This document shows, in pieces, positions 35,553-45,040 of a stretch of 64,000 bases of DNA. Position numbers and translations under genes: made by a program. The stretch is taken from contig NZ_CP176580.1 in NCBI RefSeq assembly GCF_046271865.1, positions 3,906,001 through 3,970,000 of the forward strand. The letters run 5' to 3'. The DNA is from Nitrincola salilacus. GTDB lineage: Bacteria > Pseudomonadota > Gammaproteobacteria > Pseudomonadales > Balneatricaceae. The stretch's first letter is position 1. The number at the start of each line of letters is the position of its first letter. The notes under the pieces were generated by a model. That model did no database searches. It was not told the origin of the DNA and saw only the letters and a program-made list of their open reading frames with translations.

Positions 35553-36788
35553 TCAACTCACCATCGTCTGTTCAAACAAATCTTCCAAAAAGATCTTGGT
35601 ATGAACTTCGTCGGTAATTGATGCCAATGGACGCTGTTTTTGTACAGATGGGATCCAGTTACGCTGTACCGCATAATCCAGATACAGGGACATTAAACGC
35701 TGATCGGATCTGGCACAGCGGATATCCGTGGGCGCCAAAAGGGTGTCTATGTTTGACGTGTCCCATCTGGCTTGTTCGACCAAATCCGTGTCTCCCAGGA
35801 ACAGCTTCAGCAAATCAGTAAAAGCCGAATGATAGGGTTTACCCCCGCGCACCATACGCTCTTCGTAAAGAGCTCCGAAATAGTCCTCCTGACTCAACTC
35901 CCGAATGTTATAACCGTGCTCACGTATCAGGCTCATAAGCTGATTGAAGTCAATCGGCTCTGGGTTGGTCAAATGGTAGGTCTGAAAACAGCTCAACTCT
36001 AGATTCATAGCCACATGCAGACTGGCCTTAGCCACAAAATCCACCGGTGAGATATCAAAACTTTCACTGCTGGGATAGCTGTATCCTGTCTCCACCAAGG
36101 CCAGGATCATTTCATAGTAAATTCCCCTGACTTTGGTCTCAAACAAGGGGTAACAGCCCGTTTCGCTGTCTCCCCATATATTACCCGGCCTGACGATACT
36201 CCATCGCAGCCCTTGATTTGTGGCTTCCCTCACCAGTTGCTCGGCACAAAACTTACTACGCTCATAACCAAGCTCCTCAAAGCCCTGACCGATATCCAGT
36301 TCATTTTCATGCAGAATCACCTCATGATAGAGCTGGTTGCCGATTACGCTGAAGCTGGATACAAACAGCAACGGACAATTCCCTTTCAGGCAAAACGCTA
36401 TCACCTGTCTGGTGCCATCAAGATTCACCGGCGCCAACTTCTCAAAACTGGCAATGAGGCTGACATTGGCCGCTGAATGCATAACCAGATCCATATCCTC
36501 GGCCAGTTTCTGGAAGGTCTCTTCGTCCAGCCCCAGATTGGGCTTGCTGATATTTCCCAGCACAGGCACCACCCGCCAAGCTTGGTCGGCCAAGGTATTT
36601 TGAGGGTCATAAACCGCCAACATACGCTCTATATCCTGCTTGGCATTGGTCAGATTTTCTGCCCGGCTCAGACAATAGACGCAAGCGCGGGTAGTCAGCA
36701 GAATTTCCATTAGCAGACGGGCACCTAACACTCCTGTGGCGCCTGTTAGAAAAATATTCTTTACAGCGGTAAGTTGACGATAGTCCAT
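35553..36788 (-). CDS. Stand-alone NAD(P)-dependent thioester reductase
   Basis: A 411-residue extended SDR of the male-sterility/thioester-reductase type. The nucleotide-binding motif is LTGATGVLGARLL (T15-G16), and the catalytic Tyr-x-x-x-Lys is Y175-E-R-S-K179; NPEPIDFNQLMSLI fits the substrate-binding C-domain. Such enzymes release ACP- or PCP-bound chains as aldehydes or alcohols. In the zeamine pathway Zmn14 has this role, giving an aldehyde that is then transaminated. It has a GGAGG site and lies 12 bases behind the SDR gene. The match to a free TR rather than an NRPS C-terminal domain is clear from length. Confidence 0.88.
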   Translation of the reverse strand: MDYRQLTAVKNIFLTGATGVLGARLLMEILLTTRACVYCLSRAENLTNAKQDIERMLAVYDPQNTLADQAWRVVPVLGNISKPNLGLDEETFQKLAEDMDLVMHSAANVSLIASFEKLAPVNLDGTRQVIAFCLKGNCPLLFVSSFSVIGNQLYHEVILHENELDIGQGFEELGYERSKFCAEQLVREATNQGLRWSIVRPGNIWGDSETGCYPLFETKVRGIYYEMILALVETGYSYPSSESFDISPVDFVAKASLHVAMNLELSCFQTYHLTNPEPIDFNQLMSLIREHGYNIRELSQEDYFGALYEERMVRGGKPYHSAFTDLLKLFLGDTDLVEQARWDTSNIDTLLAPTDIRCARSDQRLMSLYLDYAVQRNWIPSVQKQRPLASITDEVHTKIFLEDLFEQTMVS

Positions 36789-36800
36789 AACTCCTCCCTT

Positions 36801-37565
36801 TTAAATTTGACCGACACGCATGCCGCCATCCATTTCAATTACAGTGCCATTCACATAGTTGGTCTTGCAGGTGGACAGAAAATTTACCACCTCAGCAATA
36901 TCCTCAGGCTCGCCTAGTCGCCCAACTGGTACAATGGACTTAACGATCTTGATCTCCTCCTTGCTTTGAATCTGCTCCTCCCCCACAAACTGGCCGAACA
37001 TTTTTGTTTTGCAGATACCGGGAGCTATCGCTGTAACAATAATATTCAGTGGTCCCAGTTCCCGCGACCATGATTCAGACGCTTTAATCAGGCCAGCCTT
37101 AGAAGCCGCGTAGGCAGAGCCGCCAGAGGCACCCCAGATCCCGGCCACCGAAGCGATATTGATGATACGTCCTGAGCGCTGTCTTGCCATATTGCGAGAG
37201 AATACCGACGTACAGTTGAAGCAGCCGGTCAGGTTAATGTCGATTATTCGCTTAGCTTCCTGCGGCCCCTGCTCCTGTAAGCAGAAGTTCTTACCTATGA
37301 TGCCAGCATTGTTGACCAACACATCCACTGGCCGGCCAAAATGCTGCAAGGCCTCTGCCGCGACAGCCTCAACCCTGGCCAGATCACAGACATCCATGTG
37401 ATAGCAGGTCAGAGCACGACCACGCAGATGCTCTGCCAAATGATCAAGAGCTTTGCCATTTACATCGGTAGCCAGCACAAAAAAACCCGAATCCAGCAAC
37501 ACACTACAGATAGCACTACCGAACCCCCCAGCCGCGCCTGTTACCAGTGCAATTGGTTGATTCAC
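36801..37565 (-). CDS. SDR-family 3-oxoacyl reductase (FabG-like)
   Basis: A 254-residue classical short-chain dehydrogenase. The coenzyme motif TGAAGGFG lies at 9-16, NNAG at 85-88, and the catalytic residues are S139, Y152 and K156 (YAASK). FabG-like enzymes reduce beta-ketoacyl-ACP. The zeamine and fabclavine polyamine synthases include a separate SDR besides the built-in KR, and this gene holds the same place. The start overlaps the ER-aminotransferase stop by four bases. Confidence 0.88.
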   Translation of the reverse strand: MNQPIALVTGAAGGFGSAICSVLLDSGFFVLATDVNGKALDHLAEHLRGRALTCYHMDVCDLARVEAVAAEALQHFGRPVDVLVNNAGIIGKNFCLQEQGPQEAKRIIDINLTGCFNCTSVFSRNMARQRSGRIINIASVAGIWGASGGSAYAASKAGLIKASESWSRELGPLNIIVTAIAPGICKTKMFGQFVGEEQIQSKEEIKIVKSIVPVGRLGEPEDIAEVVNFLSTCKTNYVNGTVIEMDGGMRVGQI

Positions 37566-40500
37566 GCGCTAACCTCCTCATTGAAGGTAACATCGATCAT
37601 CTTCTTGGCGCTGCTCATGGCATCATAAATCCTCGACTCAAAGAAGGTCACATCGTCTTCGTTGATCATCAGGTTGGGATACAGACGCGATAAGGGTGAG
37701 AACTGCAAACCATGGCGTTTGGCCACTTCACGGATAATAATGTCGCAAAACTTAACCCTGTCGGTATACCCTTCGGAACGGTCTACCAGATGCTCTTGAG
37801 AATGGTAGACCAGTGCCGTGGGCATACCCTGAACCACCATAGGCAGACCTACTTCCCGGGCAGCGCGGATAAAACTCTGGCTGATTTTGGCCATAATACC
37901 GCCCATACGATCGTAGCAAGTCGGATCCTGTTCAACTATTTCATAGGTAGCCTTGATGGCAGCCAATCCCAGAGGGTACCCGTTAAAAGTACCGGCATGG
38001 ATCACCTTGCCGCGGGTATAGAGGTTCATCAGATCCTTGTGGCCTGCAATAGCAGAGATAGGCATGGAGCCGCCTCCCAAGGCCTTAGCGAAAGTGGACA
38101 GATGCGGCGTGACACCAAGAATTTTCTGTGCGCCTCCCAGACCTAACCTGACGCCAGTGATGATCTCATCGAAAATCAGCACTACATTGTACTTCTCGCA
38201 CAATGCTTTACTCTTTTCCAGATACCCCTTGCAGGGCAGGATACCGCCACCGTTCATGCAAATGGGCTCCATCAGCACCGCAGCGATGTCGCTGTGATGC
38301 TCACTGAGCACGGTTTCAAGTGCATTGATATCATTCCAAGGCAGCATAAAAGACTGTTGTTCGAGTATGTCCCGTGCGCGGCCCTGTGTATCCAGCATAT
38401 CGCCGCGGAACATCTCTGGCGTCGGCCACTCGAGGTCTTTTTTCTTGCGCCCACCCATCACATTATCGGAATTGCCATGATAGTGACCGTGAAAGCGCAC
38501 AAAGCGATTTTTGCCGGTGTAAGCTCTAGCCAAGCGCAGCGCATTTTGTACCGCTTCGGTGCCGCTGAGACTAAACCTGACCATTTCGGCACAAGGAATG
38601 TGATGGGCTAAGGTTTCACATACATCCAGTTCCAAGTCACAGGTATCCACTGAGGTCACCTTCTCCATATACTTCATCAACGCTTGGTTGTAATTCGGAT
38701 TGTGGTGACCAACAAACAGGGCTCCAAACTTACTGAACAAGTCAAGATGTTCATTGCCGTCCAGATCCCAGACTCTTGCCCCTCTACCCTTGTTAAAGGG
38801 GATCACCAGAGCCCGCTCGGGATCAGCGAAATTATAATGAGCGCCCCCAGGCAGTAGTTCCCAAGTTTTCTTGTAGTATTCCTTTGAACGGGTTAAATCC
38901 AGACTAGAGTTGTTTGCATTGGAATTATTCATGGTTACTTGATCTCTTTGGTTGAAGTCTTGTCTGTCCGCTGCCGCAATCTCCGAGGATTGAACGGATT
39001 GCTCTTCGGCAGACCAGAAAGTCTGTAGTTGGGAAAGCGGCCGTGCCGGAACATGCTGCAATTCGGCGGATGGGCTCACGCCCAGTTGACGCAGTTGGTT
39101 AAGACGGGCCAGATAAGCAGCACCTACCATCAGATTAACGGCTAGATCGACACAGGAACGCTGCATCATCAGTTCTGAGTCAGCCAGCCATCTGTTGCAA
39201 GCGCCCATAGCTGGGCCACACCAGATCTGATAGTCCACCTGCCGCTCGGCGACCCCTTCTATAGCCCATTTAGACGACTGGCCGAGATACCACTGAAATA
39301 TCAGAGACATCTTACGTTTGGGCTGTTTCTCCGCTACCGCAATCTGTTCGCTCATACCCCGGCTTTGGAAAAAATCACGGGTTTCCTGCCAGACCTGCTC
39401 GATTGGGCGCTGAAAATATTGCTTTTCAAGGATCTGGAGTTCCTTGTCCGGCAGCGCATCAATATCCGCATGGGTCTTGTACAACTGGTAAAGCTTCTGT
39501 GCCCTCACACCATACATAGAGTTGTTTTTCAGCACCTGTACCTTGGCACCCAGTTCAAACATGTCGGCGCAAGGTGCCGACACCATATCGCTGACGCACG
39601 CCTTTTTAAGTAAGTCCTTCACCACTGCAGATGTACCAGCTTCCAAACAAGCTTGGTTAATTGAGCCAGTCACCACATAATCAGCGCCCAAGGCAAAGGC
39701 GGCATAAACAGCATCAGGAGTGCCTAGTCCGCCAGCCGCGCCAATCCGCGTGGTCCGACCAAAACGATACTGAGCCTGAATCAGGTCCCGCTCAGCCCGG
39801 ATCTCGGTAAAAATGCAGGCCAGCACCCCGTGATCCGTATGGCCTCCAGAGTCAGACTCCACTGTAATATCATCAGCCATTGGTACCTGCTGCGCCCACT
39901 GATGCTGCTCAGCATTGATCAACTTGGCAGCCAGTAATTTATCCAACAGCTTGCGCGGTGCTGGCATCAAGAACTGCCGTGCCACCTCAGGGCGTGACAC
40001 TTTGGCGATGACCCTATTGGTGGCTTGAATGCTGCCCTCAGAATCACGCTTAAGCCCCGCGGCCCTATAGAGCACAATGGCTGCGCTGAGATTAATATAG
40101 GCGGAGGCTTCCACCACACTAACCCCTTTGTCGAGGCAGTGGCGGATACACTGTATTTCCCAGTTCGGATTACCGGGATTGTGCAGCAGGTTGATAGCAA
40201 AAGGGCCCTGAGGCAGGCCTTCACTGAGTCTGTCTATGGCTTGTGCTACACATTCAGCCGATAGTCCACCAGAACCGAAAGCGCTGAGCAAACCCGCCCG
40301 GCCCATCGCCAGCACCATATCAACCGAGTTAATACCGTTAGCCATGGCGCCCGCATAATAAGCACTCTTCACCCCGTAATCCCGGCAGAATTCTCTGCTG
40401 CCGAGCATATCCGGAAGACAGGGATTGACCATACCAAGACAGCGTACCGCATGTGCCTCACCCTTAACCGGAACCCCTTCCTCTTCAAGTACCAGATTGC

Positions 40501-40645
40501 CCTTAATATCCAGCACATACAGCGGCTGCGACAGTTTCTGCAGCAGCTCTACCATGCGACCTGGAGACTGAGGCAAGGAGTGAGGGCGTCCCTGCCAGCC
40601 AAACACAGTGGCAGGCTGTTGCGTTGTCGTCTGATTCATTTCCAT
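37562..40645 (-). CDS. Fusion of PfaD-type enoyl reductase and class III aminotransferase
   Basis: A 1027-residue two-part enzyme. Residues about 1-545 are a PfaD-like FMN enoyl reductase (2-nitropropane-dioxygenase fold) with GAMANGINSVDMVLAMGRAG, ESDSGGHTDHG and GRTTRIGAAGGLGTPDAV. After a polar linker (about 546-585), residues 586-1027 are a PLP aminotransferase of the glutamate-1-semialdehyde type: SGTEA (694-698), FDEIITGVR (D826) and Schiff-base Lys854 in TFAKALGGG. The aminotransferase would place amines on beta-keto intermediates and perhaps on the terminal aldehyde. As I recall, Zmn12/FclE have the same pairing. Codon 572 is an ATG at the linker, near the likely fusion joint. Strong ribosome site AAGGAGAG at the start. 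Confidence 0.9.
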   Translation of the reverse strand: MEMNQTTTQQPATVFGWQGRPHSLPQSPGRMVELLQKLSQPLYVLDIKGNLVLEEEGVPVKGEAHAVRCLGMVNPCLPDMLGSREFCRDYGVKSAYYAGAMANGINSVDMVLAMGRAGLLSAFGSGGLSAECVAQAIDRLSEGLPQGPFAINLLHNPGNPNWEIQCIRHCLDKGVSVVEASAYINLSAAIVLYRAAGLKRDSEGSIQATNRVIAKVSRPEVARQFLMPAPRKLLDKLLAAKLINAEQHQWAQQVPMADDITVESDSGGHTDHGVLACIFTEIRAERDLIQAQYRFGRTTRIGAAGGLGTPDAVYAAFALGADYVVTGSINQACLEAGTSAVVKDLLKKACVSDMVSAPCADMFELGAKVQVLKNNSMYGVRAQKLYQLYKTHADIDALPDKELQILEKQYFQRPIEQVWQETRDFFQSRGMSEQIAVAEKQPKRKMSLIFQWYLGQSSKWAIEGVAERQVDYQIWCGPAMGACNRWLADSELMMQRSCVDLAVNLMVGAAYLARLNQLRQLGVSPSAELQHVPARPLSQLQTFWSAEEQSVQSSEIAAADRQDFNQRDQVTMNNSNANNSSLDLTRSKEYYKKTWELLPGGAHYNFADPERALVIPFNKGRGARVWDLDGNEHLDLFSKFGALFVGHHNPNYNQALMKYMEKVTSVDTCDLELDVCETLAHHIPCAEMVRFSLSGTEAVQNALRLARAYTGKNRFVRFHGHYHGNSDNVMGGRKKKDLEWPTPEMFRGDMLDTQGRARDILEQQSFMLPWNDINALETVLSEHHSDIAAVLMEPICMNGGGILPCKGYLEKSKALCEKYNVVLIFDEIITGVRLGLGGAQKILGVTPHLSTFAKALGGGSMPISAIAGHKDLMNLYTRGKVIHAGTFNGYPLGLAAIKATYEIVEQDPTCYDRMGGIMAKISQSFIRAAREVGLPMVVQGMPTALVYHSQEHLVDRSEGYTDRVKFCDIIIREVAKRHGLQFSPLSRLYPNLMINEDDVTFFESRIYDAMSSAKKMIDVTFNEEVSA

Positions 40646-40665
40646 GACAGACTCTCCTTCATAGT

Positions 40666-43600
40666 TTATGACTTATCCGCCACAAACCTGGCACCCAGGT
40701 TGTCGCAGACACCTATCACCTTGTCGCGATACAAGGTCTCAGCAATAAAGTGGATTTCCAGCGACGCAATACGTCCATCCGCCAATGTATGGCAATCCAG
40801 TTTTTTGACCGATAGTCGATATTGCAGTTTGTCGGCGGCACATTTCACCTCACCGCGAAACTTGGCGCTGTATGTGTGCTGGCGGATAAGCTGCGGCCTG
40901 AGATACTCGAGACTATGAAGTCCCAGATAATAAAGGTAGAAACGCACTAGTTGCTCGACCCCTTCCACAATCAGGGTGCCTGGCAACACGGGATCATTCT
41001 TGAAGTGGGCAGCAAAAGCCCAGTGGTCGGGTTTAATGTCACACTCTCCCAAGGCTTGCCCCAGCCCCCAGGGACCACCGATTGGATCGACAGACAGCAC
41101 CCGGTCCAGCATTCTGGCCTTGGGCGCGTACAAGCCTGGTACGGGGGTGCGGCCGAAGCCTGTGCCAAAGCAACGCTCCAGATTACCTTCCTGTACGGCA
41201 AGTAAATCGTCATCGGTAAATGTATGCCTGGCACAGGGCAGCAGGGGCTGGAAAGCCTGCTGGCGAACTGCCTTGGCAAAGAGTTTGGTGGTATCAAAGG
41301 CCTTGGCCTGCTCGATTTCCCTGACCGGGAAAAAGCCGGATGTGGCAGTCAGCTTGAAGCTATGTCGGCCACCTACATATCCATCATACTCGTAGCGTAC
41401 CAGTACATTCTTCCCAACCTTGGTAAAACCGTGGATCTGCACTTTGCCACGTAATATCTCACCGGCTTTGGGCAAATCACTGTATATGGTGGTTTGGCTG
41501 TCAATGGCGCGATACTTAAGCTCTCCCTTGAACAACTGATCGCAACCAATGCAGGTAAACGCCACAATCATGGCATGGGAGGATTCCAGTGATACAAAGG
41601 CCGGTACGAGGCCGTGATATACAAACCAATCGTCCGTCTGCAGGTCGTACTCCCACTCGATCAGACATGGCTCTAACTTGCCAAACTCTGCAGTCAGGGA
41701 CATGATCCTTGACACAAACAGATAGGGAGGAGAGGGCATGCGGGTGCGAATAGGGTACTGATCTGCCTCGGCATATCGGACTCCCAGAACCTTTGCCACG
41801 CTGCCGTCGGTCATTTCCTCTAACTGAGCGAGGTCAAAAAGCGGTTTGCGCCGCCCTTGGATCAGGGTCAGTTTTGGCGCCGAAGGCGCCAGCCCCGGCT
41901 CACTACCGCCGACAACCAAGCACTCCTGAGCCAGCGAGGTGAGCTGGCGATAAAAACACTGTTCATTACGCAAATAGGCCAGGTGAGTCGACAAACTGCG
42001 TTCTATTTCTTGTCTGCGCATCACGTGCAACAAAGGGGTAACACTGCTCGAGTGTTGTTCCTGCCGGAAAGATTCGGCTCTTGATACAGCGGGCAGCTCC
42101 AGTCGCTGGCGATTAGTGTCATTGACAATCATCTTATTAATAGCCACCTCTCTGCCCACATAGATGTCTTTGAATAAGGAACCAGCGTGCAGACTTTCTG
42201 CGTCCAGCTTAGTTAATTCCGTGCGTCTACTCTCCTTATCCGGCGCCTTAAGCACCATATGTGCATAGGTCAGATCCCGCCCCATACTGCTGACTGCAGC
42301 ATATCCGCCTCCCTGTTCAGCGCCCTGCCAGGGCTGACTTTGATCTATCACCCTCAGGGCACTGCCATCCAATAAAGTTGACTCTTTGCAACCCTGCCAG
42401 TTGGGGGTGCCGGGCAAGTAAGCCTGACTCAGACACAAGGCTGACTTGACCAGACTCGCCATACCGGCAGCGGACCCAAGATGACCAAAATTGGCCTTGA
42501 CCGAGCCCAGCACCGTGCTCTGACCACTATCTCGGCCGCTATAAACCTGGCAAAGTGCCGCCAGCTCGGCCTCATCCTCAGCCTCAATACCGCTGGCATG
42601 AGCTTCGAGGTAACCAACCTGTTCACTACTGATACCGGCCTGATGCAACGCCTGACGAGCAGATTTAACTACCCCGTCCAAGCGTGGATAGACCACCCCC
42701 TGGGCATCGGCATGGGCGGTGACAAACGACATGGACTCGATGCTGGCATAGTATTTAGCCTGTGCCTGCAACACCTTATTCTGGGATTTGAGCACCACCA
42801 CAGCCCCCCCCTCCCCCACATTCCAGCCACTGGACTGGCTGTCAAAACTCAGCGTCAGACGACCCTGATTAGCCGGTTGCAGACGTTGGCTAAGCAGCAC
42901 ATTCTCTGGCCCACCGCAGAAACTCCCGCTGCCAACTACCACCGCTTCAAGACCTTCCAGACTCAGCAGGAAGCGCGCCAACTCAAGGGCACGAAACACT
43001 GAGTTTTCCTGGGCACAGACGGTAAAAGCAGGGCCGCTAAGGCGCAGACTGGAAGAAATCCTGCTGGCCACCACATTGCCAATACCGCCCGTTATCCCCT
43101 CGGCATAAGGTTCAGGGAACAGGCCATCCTTAACGATGTGCTCCAGCTCATCTACCTGCCGAGCTGACAATTTCACCCCGGATTTGGCGAGACTGTCCCT
43201 GACCTGCCAGGCGGCTTCATTCCTGGCCTGGTAGCGATAGCAGAGGTAATCGCTGTCTGCTGCTACTATGACGGCGATATTGCGCACTGTGCCGTCCACC
43301 TGATAGCCGGCATCCAAAAAAGCACCTGTTGCCAGTTGCATCAATGACAAATGGGACAACAAATGAATACCAGCCATATTGGGCGGCATTTTGAATCGTT
43401 TGCAGTCAAACTCAAATTTCTCGATATAGGCACCAAGGGGCGGCGCTGACAAGCCATATTCATCGAGGAGATCCTGACGTTGTTCCAGACCTGACCAGCG
43501 ATTACCCGGCAGGGTCGAAAAATGTTGCCTGGCGTCACGAATGCTGGTGTTAAACTGACTGACACAGTGGGTATCGGCCATGGCAACCGACATACCGGTG

Positions 43601-44994
43601 ATCACCATTTTTTCGTCATCCATCACTGGTGTCGGTTCGGTATTGCCTTTGACTGTCCCGTCCCGCAACACCATATGGCCGTTTACTCCACCAAATCCGA
43701 ACGCATTGATCCCGGCCCGGCGCTGCCCTGACTCGGCTGGCCAGTTCCGGGATGCACGGACAACATGATCTATCGTCAACTTACCGCCCTTGGTAGCCAC
43801 CATCTGTTCTAAACCGATAGTGGCAGGGATAACACCATGACGCATGGATTGCAGCACCTTGATCAGACTGGCCATGCCTGACGCCGTAAGCATATGACCC
43901 ACATTGCCTTTATTGGCTCCAATCAAGGGCAGACTGTCGTTCTGACCAAAAAATTGTTCAATAGAGTTCAATTCCACCTGATCACCCACCGGCGTGCCAG
44001 TAGCGTGACACTCCAGATAATCCACCCGACTATCGTTTCCATCATAGGCACGTTTAAGGGCTAGCATCTGACCCTGTGTATCAGGCACTAATATGTGCTT
44101 TGCACCTGCATCATTGGACAAACCAATAGACTCGATAACACCGTAGATCTCATCACCGTCGCGCTCAGCATCCTGCAATCTCTTCAGTACCACCATCCCA
44201 GCACCTTCCCCGGCCTTAAGGCCCCGGGAATTGCGATCAAAGGGAATCGACTGCTCCTTGGATGCAGGAAAGGCATGTAGCATATTGAAGCCATGATCGA
44301 TGTATATGTGATCGGCATGGCATACTGCGCCAGACAGCATCACATCGGCTTGATGATTATTAAGATAAAAGCAGGCCATCTGGATCGCATACAGGGCAGA
44401 CGAGCACGCCGCGTCAAGGGTATACACAGGCCCTTGGAGTCCCAAGGCCATGGCGGCGATGGTGGCATTGTAGCTGGCAGTGGAAAGGTTATCCTGATCC
44501 TGGCGCTCTTGGGGCCAGTAGTCGGCAAAACGAAAAGCAGGTTCACCGAGTAATTCCTGTATATAGGGCTCCAGCAACTTGTTATAGAAACCGTTCAGAA
44601 AACGCTTGCCAGAATGGGTCGGCATGCCAATGTTACCCACGATCAAACCGCAGCGCTGCGCAGCTTCAGTCGATTGCCCTGCGTTGCGCAAGGCTTGATC
44701 CGCAGCATATAGAGTCCATTTAAATAGATTGTCTAGACCGTCCAGCTTGTCAGCGGGAAGGCGATAACCCCGGGCATCGAATCTAAAATCACGGATGTGA
44801 CCATTTTTGTGGTAACAGATCTTGTCAGGCGTACCAGGTTCCTCGGCCAAATAATGATGTAGCGGCGCACCGAGCAGATCGTCACTGAGGTGATTGGTGA
44901 CATCCTGCTCGTTCAGCAAATTCTGCCAATATTCTTCTGGACTGGCTGCGCCGGGAAACAGGCAGCCCATTCCAACAATTGCAATAGGGCTCAT
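40666..44994 (-). CDS. PfaC-like synthase subunit, KS-CLF-DH-DH
   Basis: A 1442-residue multidomain protein. KS (about 1-445) has catalytic C197 (DAACSSA), H330 (ECHATGT) and H367 (GNVGHML). A chain-length-factor-like KS follows (about 460-925), with the active Cys position occupied by E663 (VCAQENS). Two FabA-type dehydratase domains close the protein: DH1 (about 1080-1230) lacks the canonical active-site motif, whereas DH2 has HFKNDPVLPG with H1330. This is the PfaC order without extra modules, and it matches the second subunit of polyamine synthases of the zeamine type. It starts after AAGGAT and sits 46 bases from the KS-AT-ACP-KR-DH gene. Confidence 0.9.
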   Translation of the reverse strand: MSPIAIVGMGCLFPGAASPEEYWQNLLNEQDVTNHLSDDLLGAPLHHYLAEEPGTPDKICYHKNGHIRDFRFDARGYRLPADKLDGLDNLFKWTLYAADQALRNAGQSTEAAQRCGLIVGNIGMPTHSGKRFLNGFYNKLLEPYIQELLGEPAFRFADYWPQERQDQDNLSTASYNATIAAMALGLQGPVYTLDAACSSALYAIQMACFYLNNHQADVMLSGAVCHADHIYIDHGFNMLHAFPASKEQSIPFDRNSRGLKAGEGAGMVVLKRLQDAERDGDEIYGVIESIGLSNDAGAKHILVPDTQGQMLALKRAYDGNDSRVDYLECHATGTPVGDQVELNSIEQFFGQNDSLPLIGANKGNVGHMLTASGMASLIKVLQSMRHGVIPATIGLEQMVATKGGKLTIDHVVRASRNWPAESGQRRAGINAFGFGGVNGHMVLRDGTVKGNTEPTPVMDDEKMVITGMSVAMADTHCVSQFNTSIRDARQHFSTLPGNRWSGLEQRQDLLDEYGLSAPPLGAYIEKFEFDCKRFKMPPNMAGIHLLSHLSLMQLATGAFLDAGYQVDGTVRNIAVIVAADSDYLCYRYQARNEAAWQVRDSLAKSGVKLSARQVDELEHIVKDGLFPEPYAEGITGGIGNVVASRISSSLRLSGPAFTVCAQENSVFRALELARFLLSLEGLEAVVVGSGSFCGGPENVLLSQRLQPANQGRLTLSFDSQSSGWNVGEGGAVVVLKSQNKVLQAQAKYYASIESMSFVTAHADAQGVVYPRLDGVVKSARQALHQAGISSEQVGYLEAHASGIEAEDEAELAALCQVYSGRDSGQSTVLGSVKANFGHLGSAAGMASLVKSALCLSQAYLPGTPNWQGCKESTLLDGSALRVIDQSQPWQGAEQGGGYAAVSSMGRDLTYAHMVLKAPDKESRRTELTKLDAESLHAGSLFKDIYVGREVAINKMIVNDTNRQRLELPAVSRAESFRQEQHSSSVTPLLHVMRRQEIERSLSTHLAYLRNEQCFYRQLTSLAQECLVVGGSEPGLAPSAPKLTLIQGRRKPLFDLAQLEEMTDGSVAKVLGVRYAEADQYPIRTRMPSPPYLFVSRIMSLTAEFGKLEPCLIEWEYDLQTDDWFVYHGLVPAFVSLESSHAMIVAFTCIGCDQLFKGELKYRAIDSQTTIYSDLPKAGEILRGKVQIHGFTKVGKNVLVRYEYDGYVGGRHSFKLTATSGFFPVREIEQAKAFDTTKLFAKAVRQQAFQPLLPCARHTFTDDDLLAVQEGNLERCFGTGFGRTPVPGLYAPKARMLDRVLSVDPIGGPWGLGQALGECDIKPDHWAFAAHFKNDPVLPGTLIVEGVEQLVRFYLYYLGLHSLEYLRPQLIRQHTYSAKFRGEVKCAADKLQYRLSVKKLDCHTLADGRIASLEIHFIAETLYRDKVIGVCDNLGARFVADKS

Positions 44995-45040
44995 AGATCA
45001 TCCTTATATCCATTAATCCTTATACTTAAAGGCTGCCCGA

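Noticed and set aside
37562..38932. Glutamate-1-semialdehyde aminotransferase (hemL) for haem synthesis
   Set aside because: The C-terminal half resembles this family, but it is covalently fused to a PfaD-type enoyl reductase inside a biosynthetic operon, so a haem role is unlikely.
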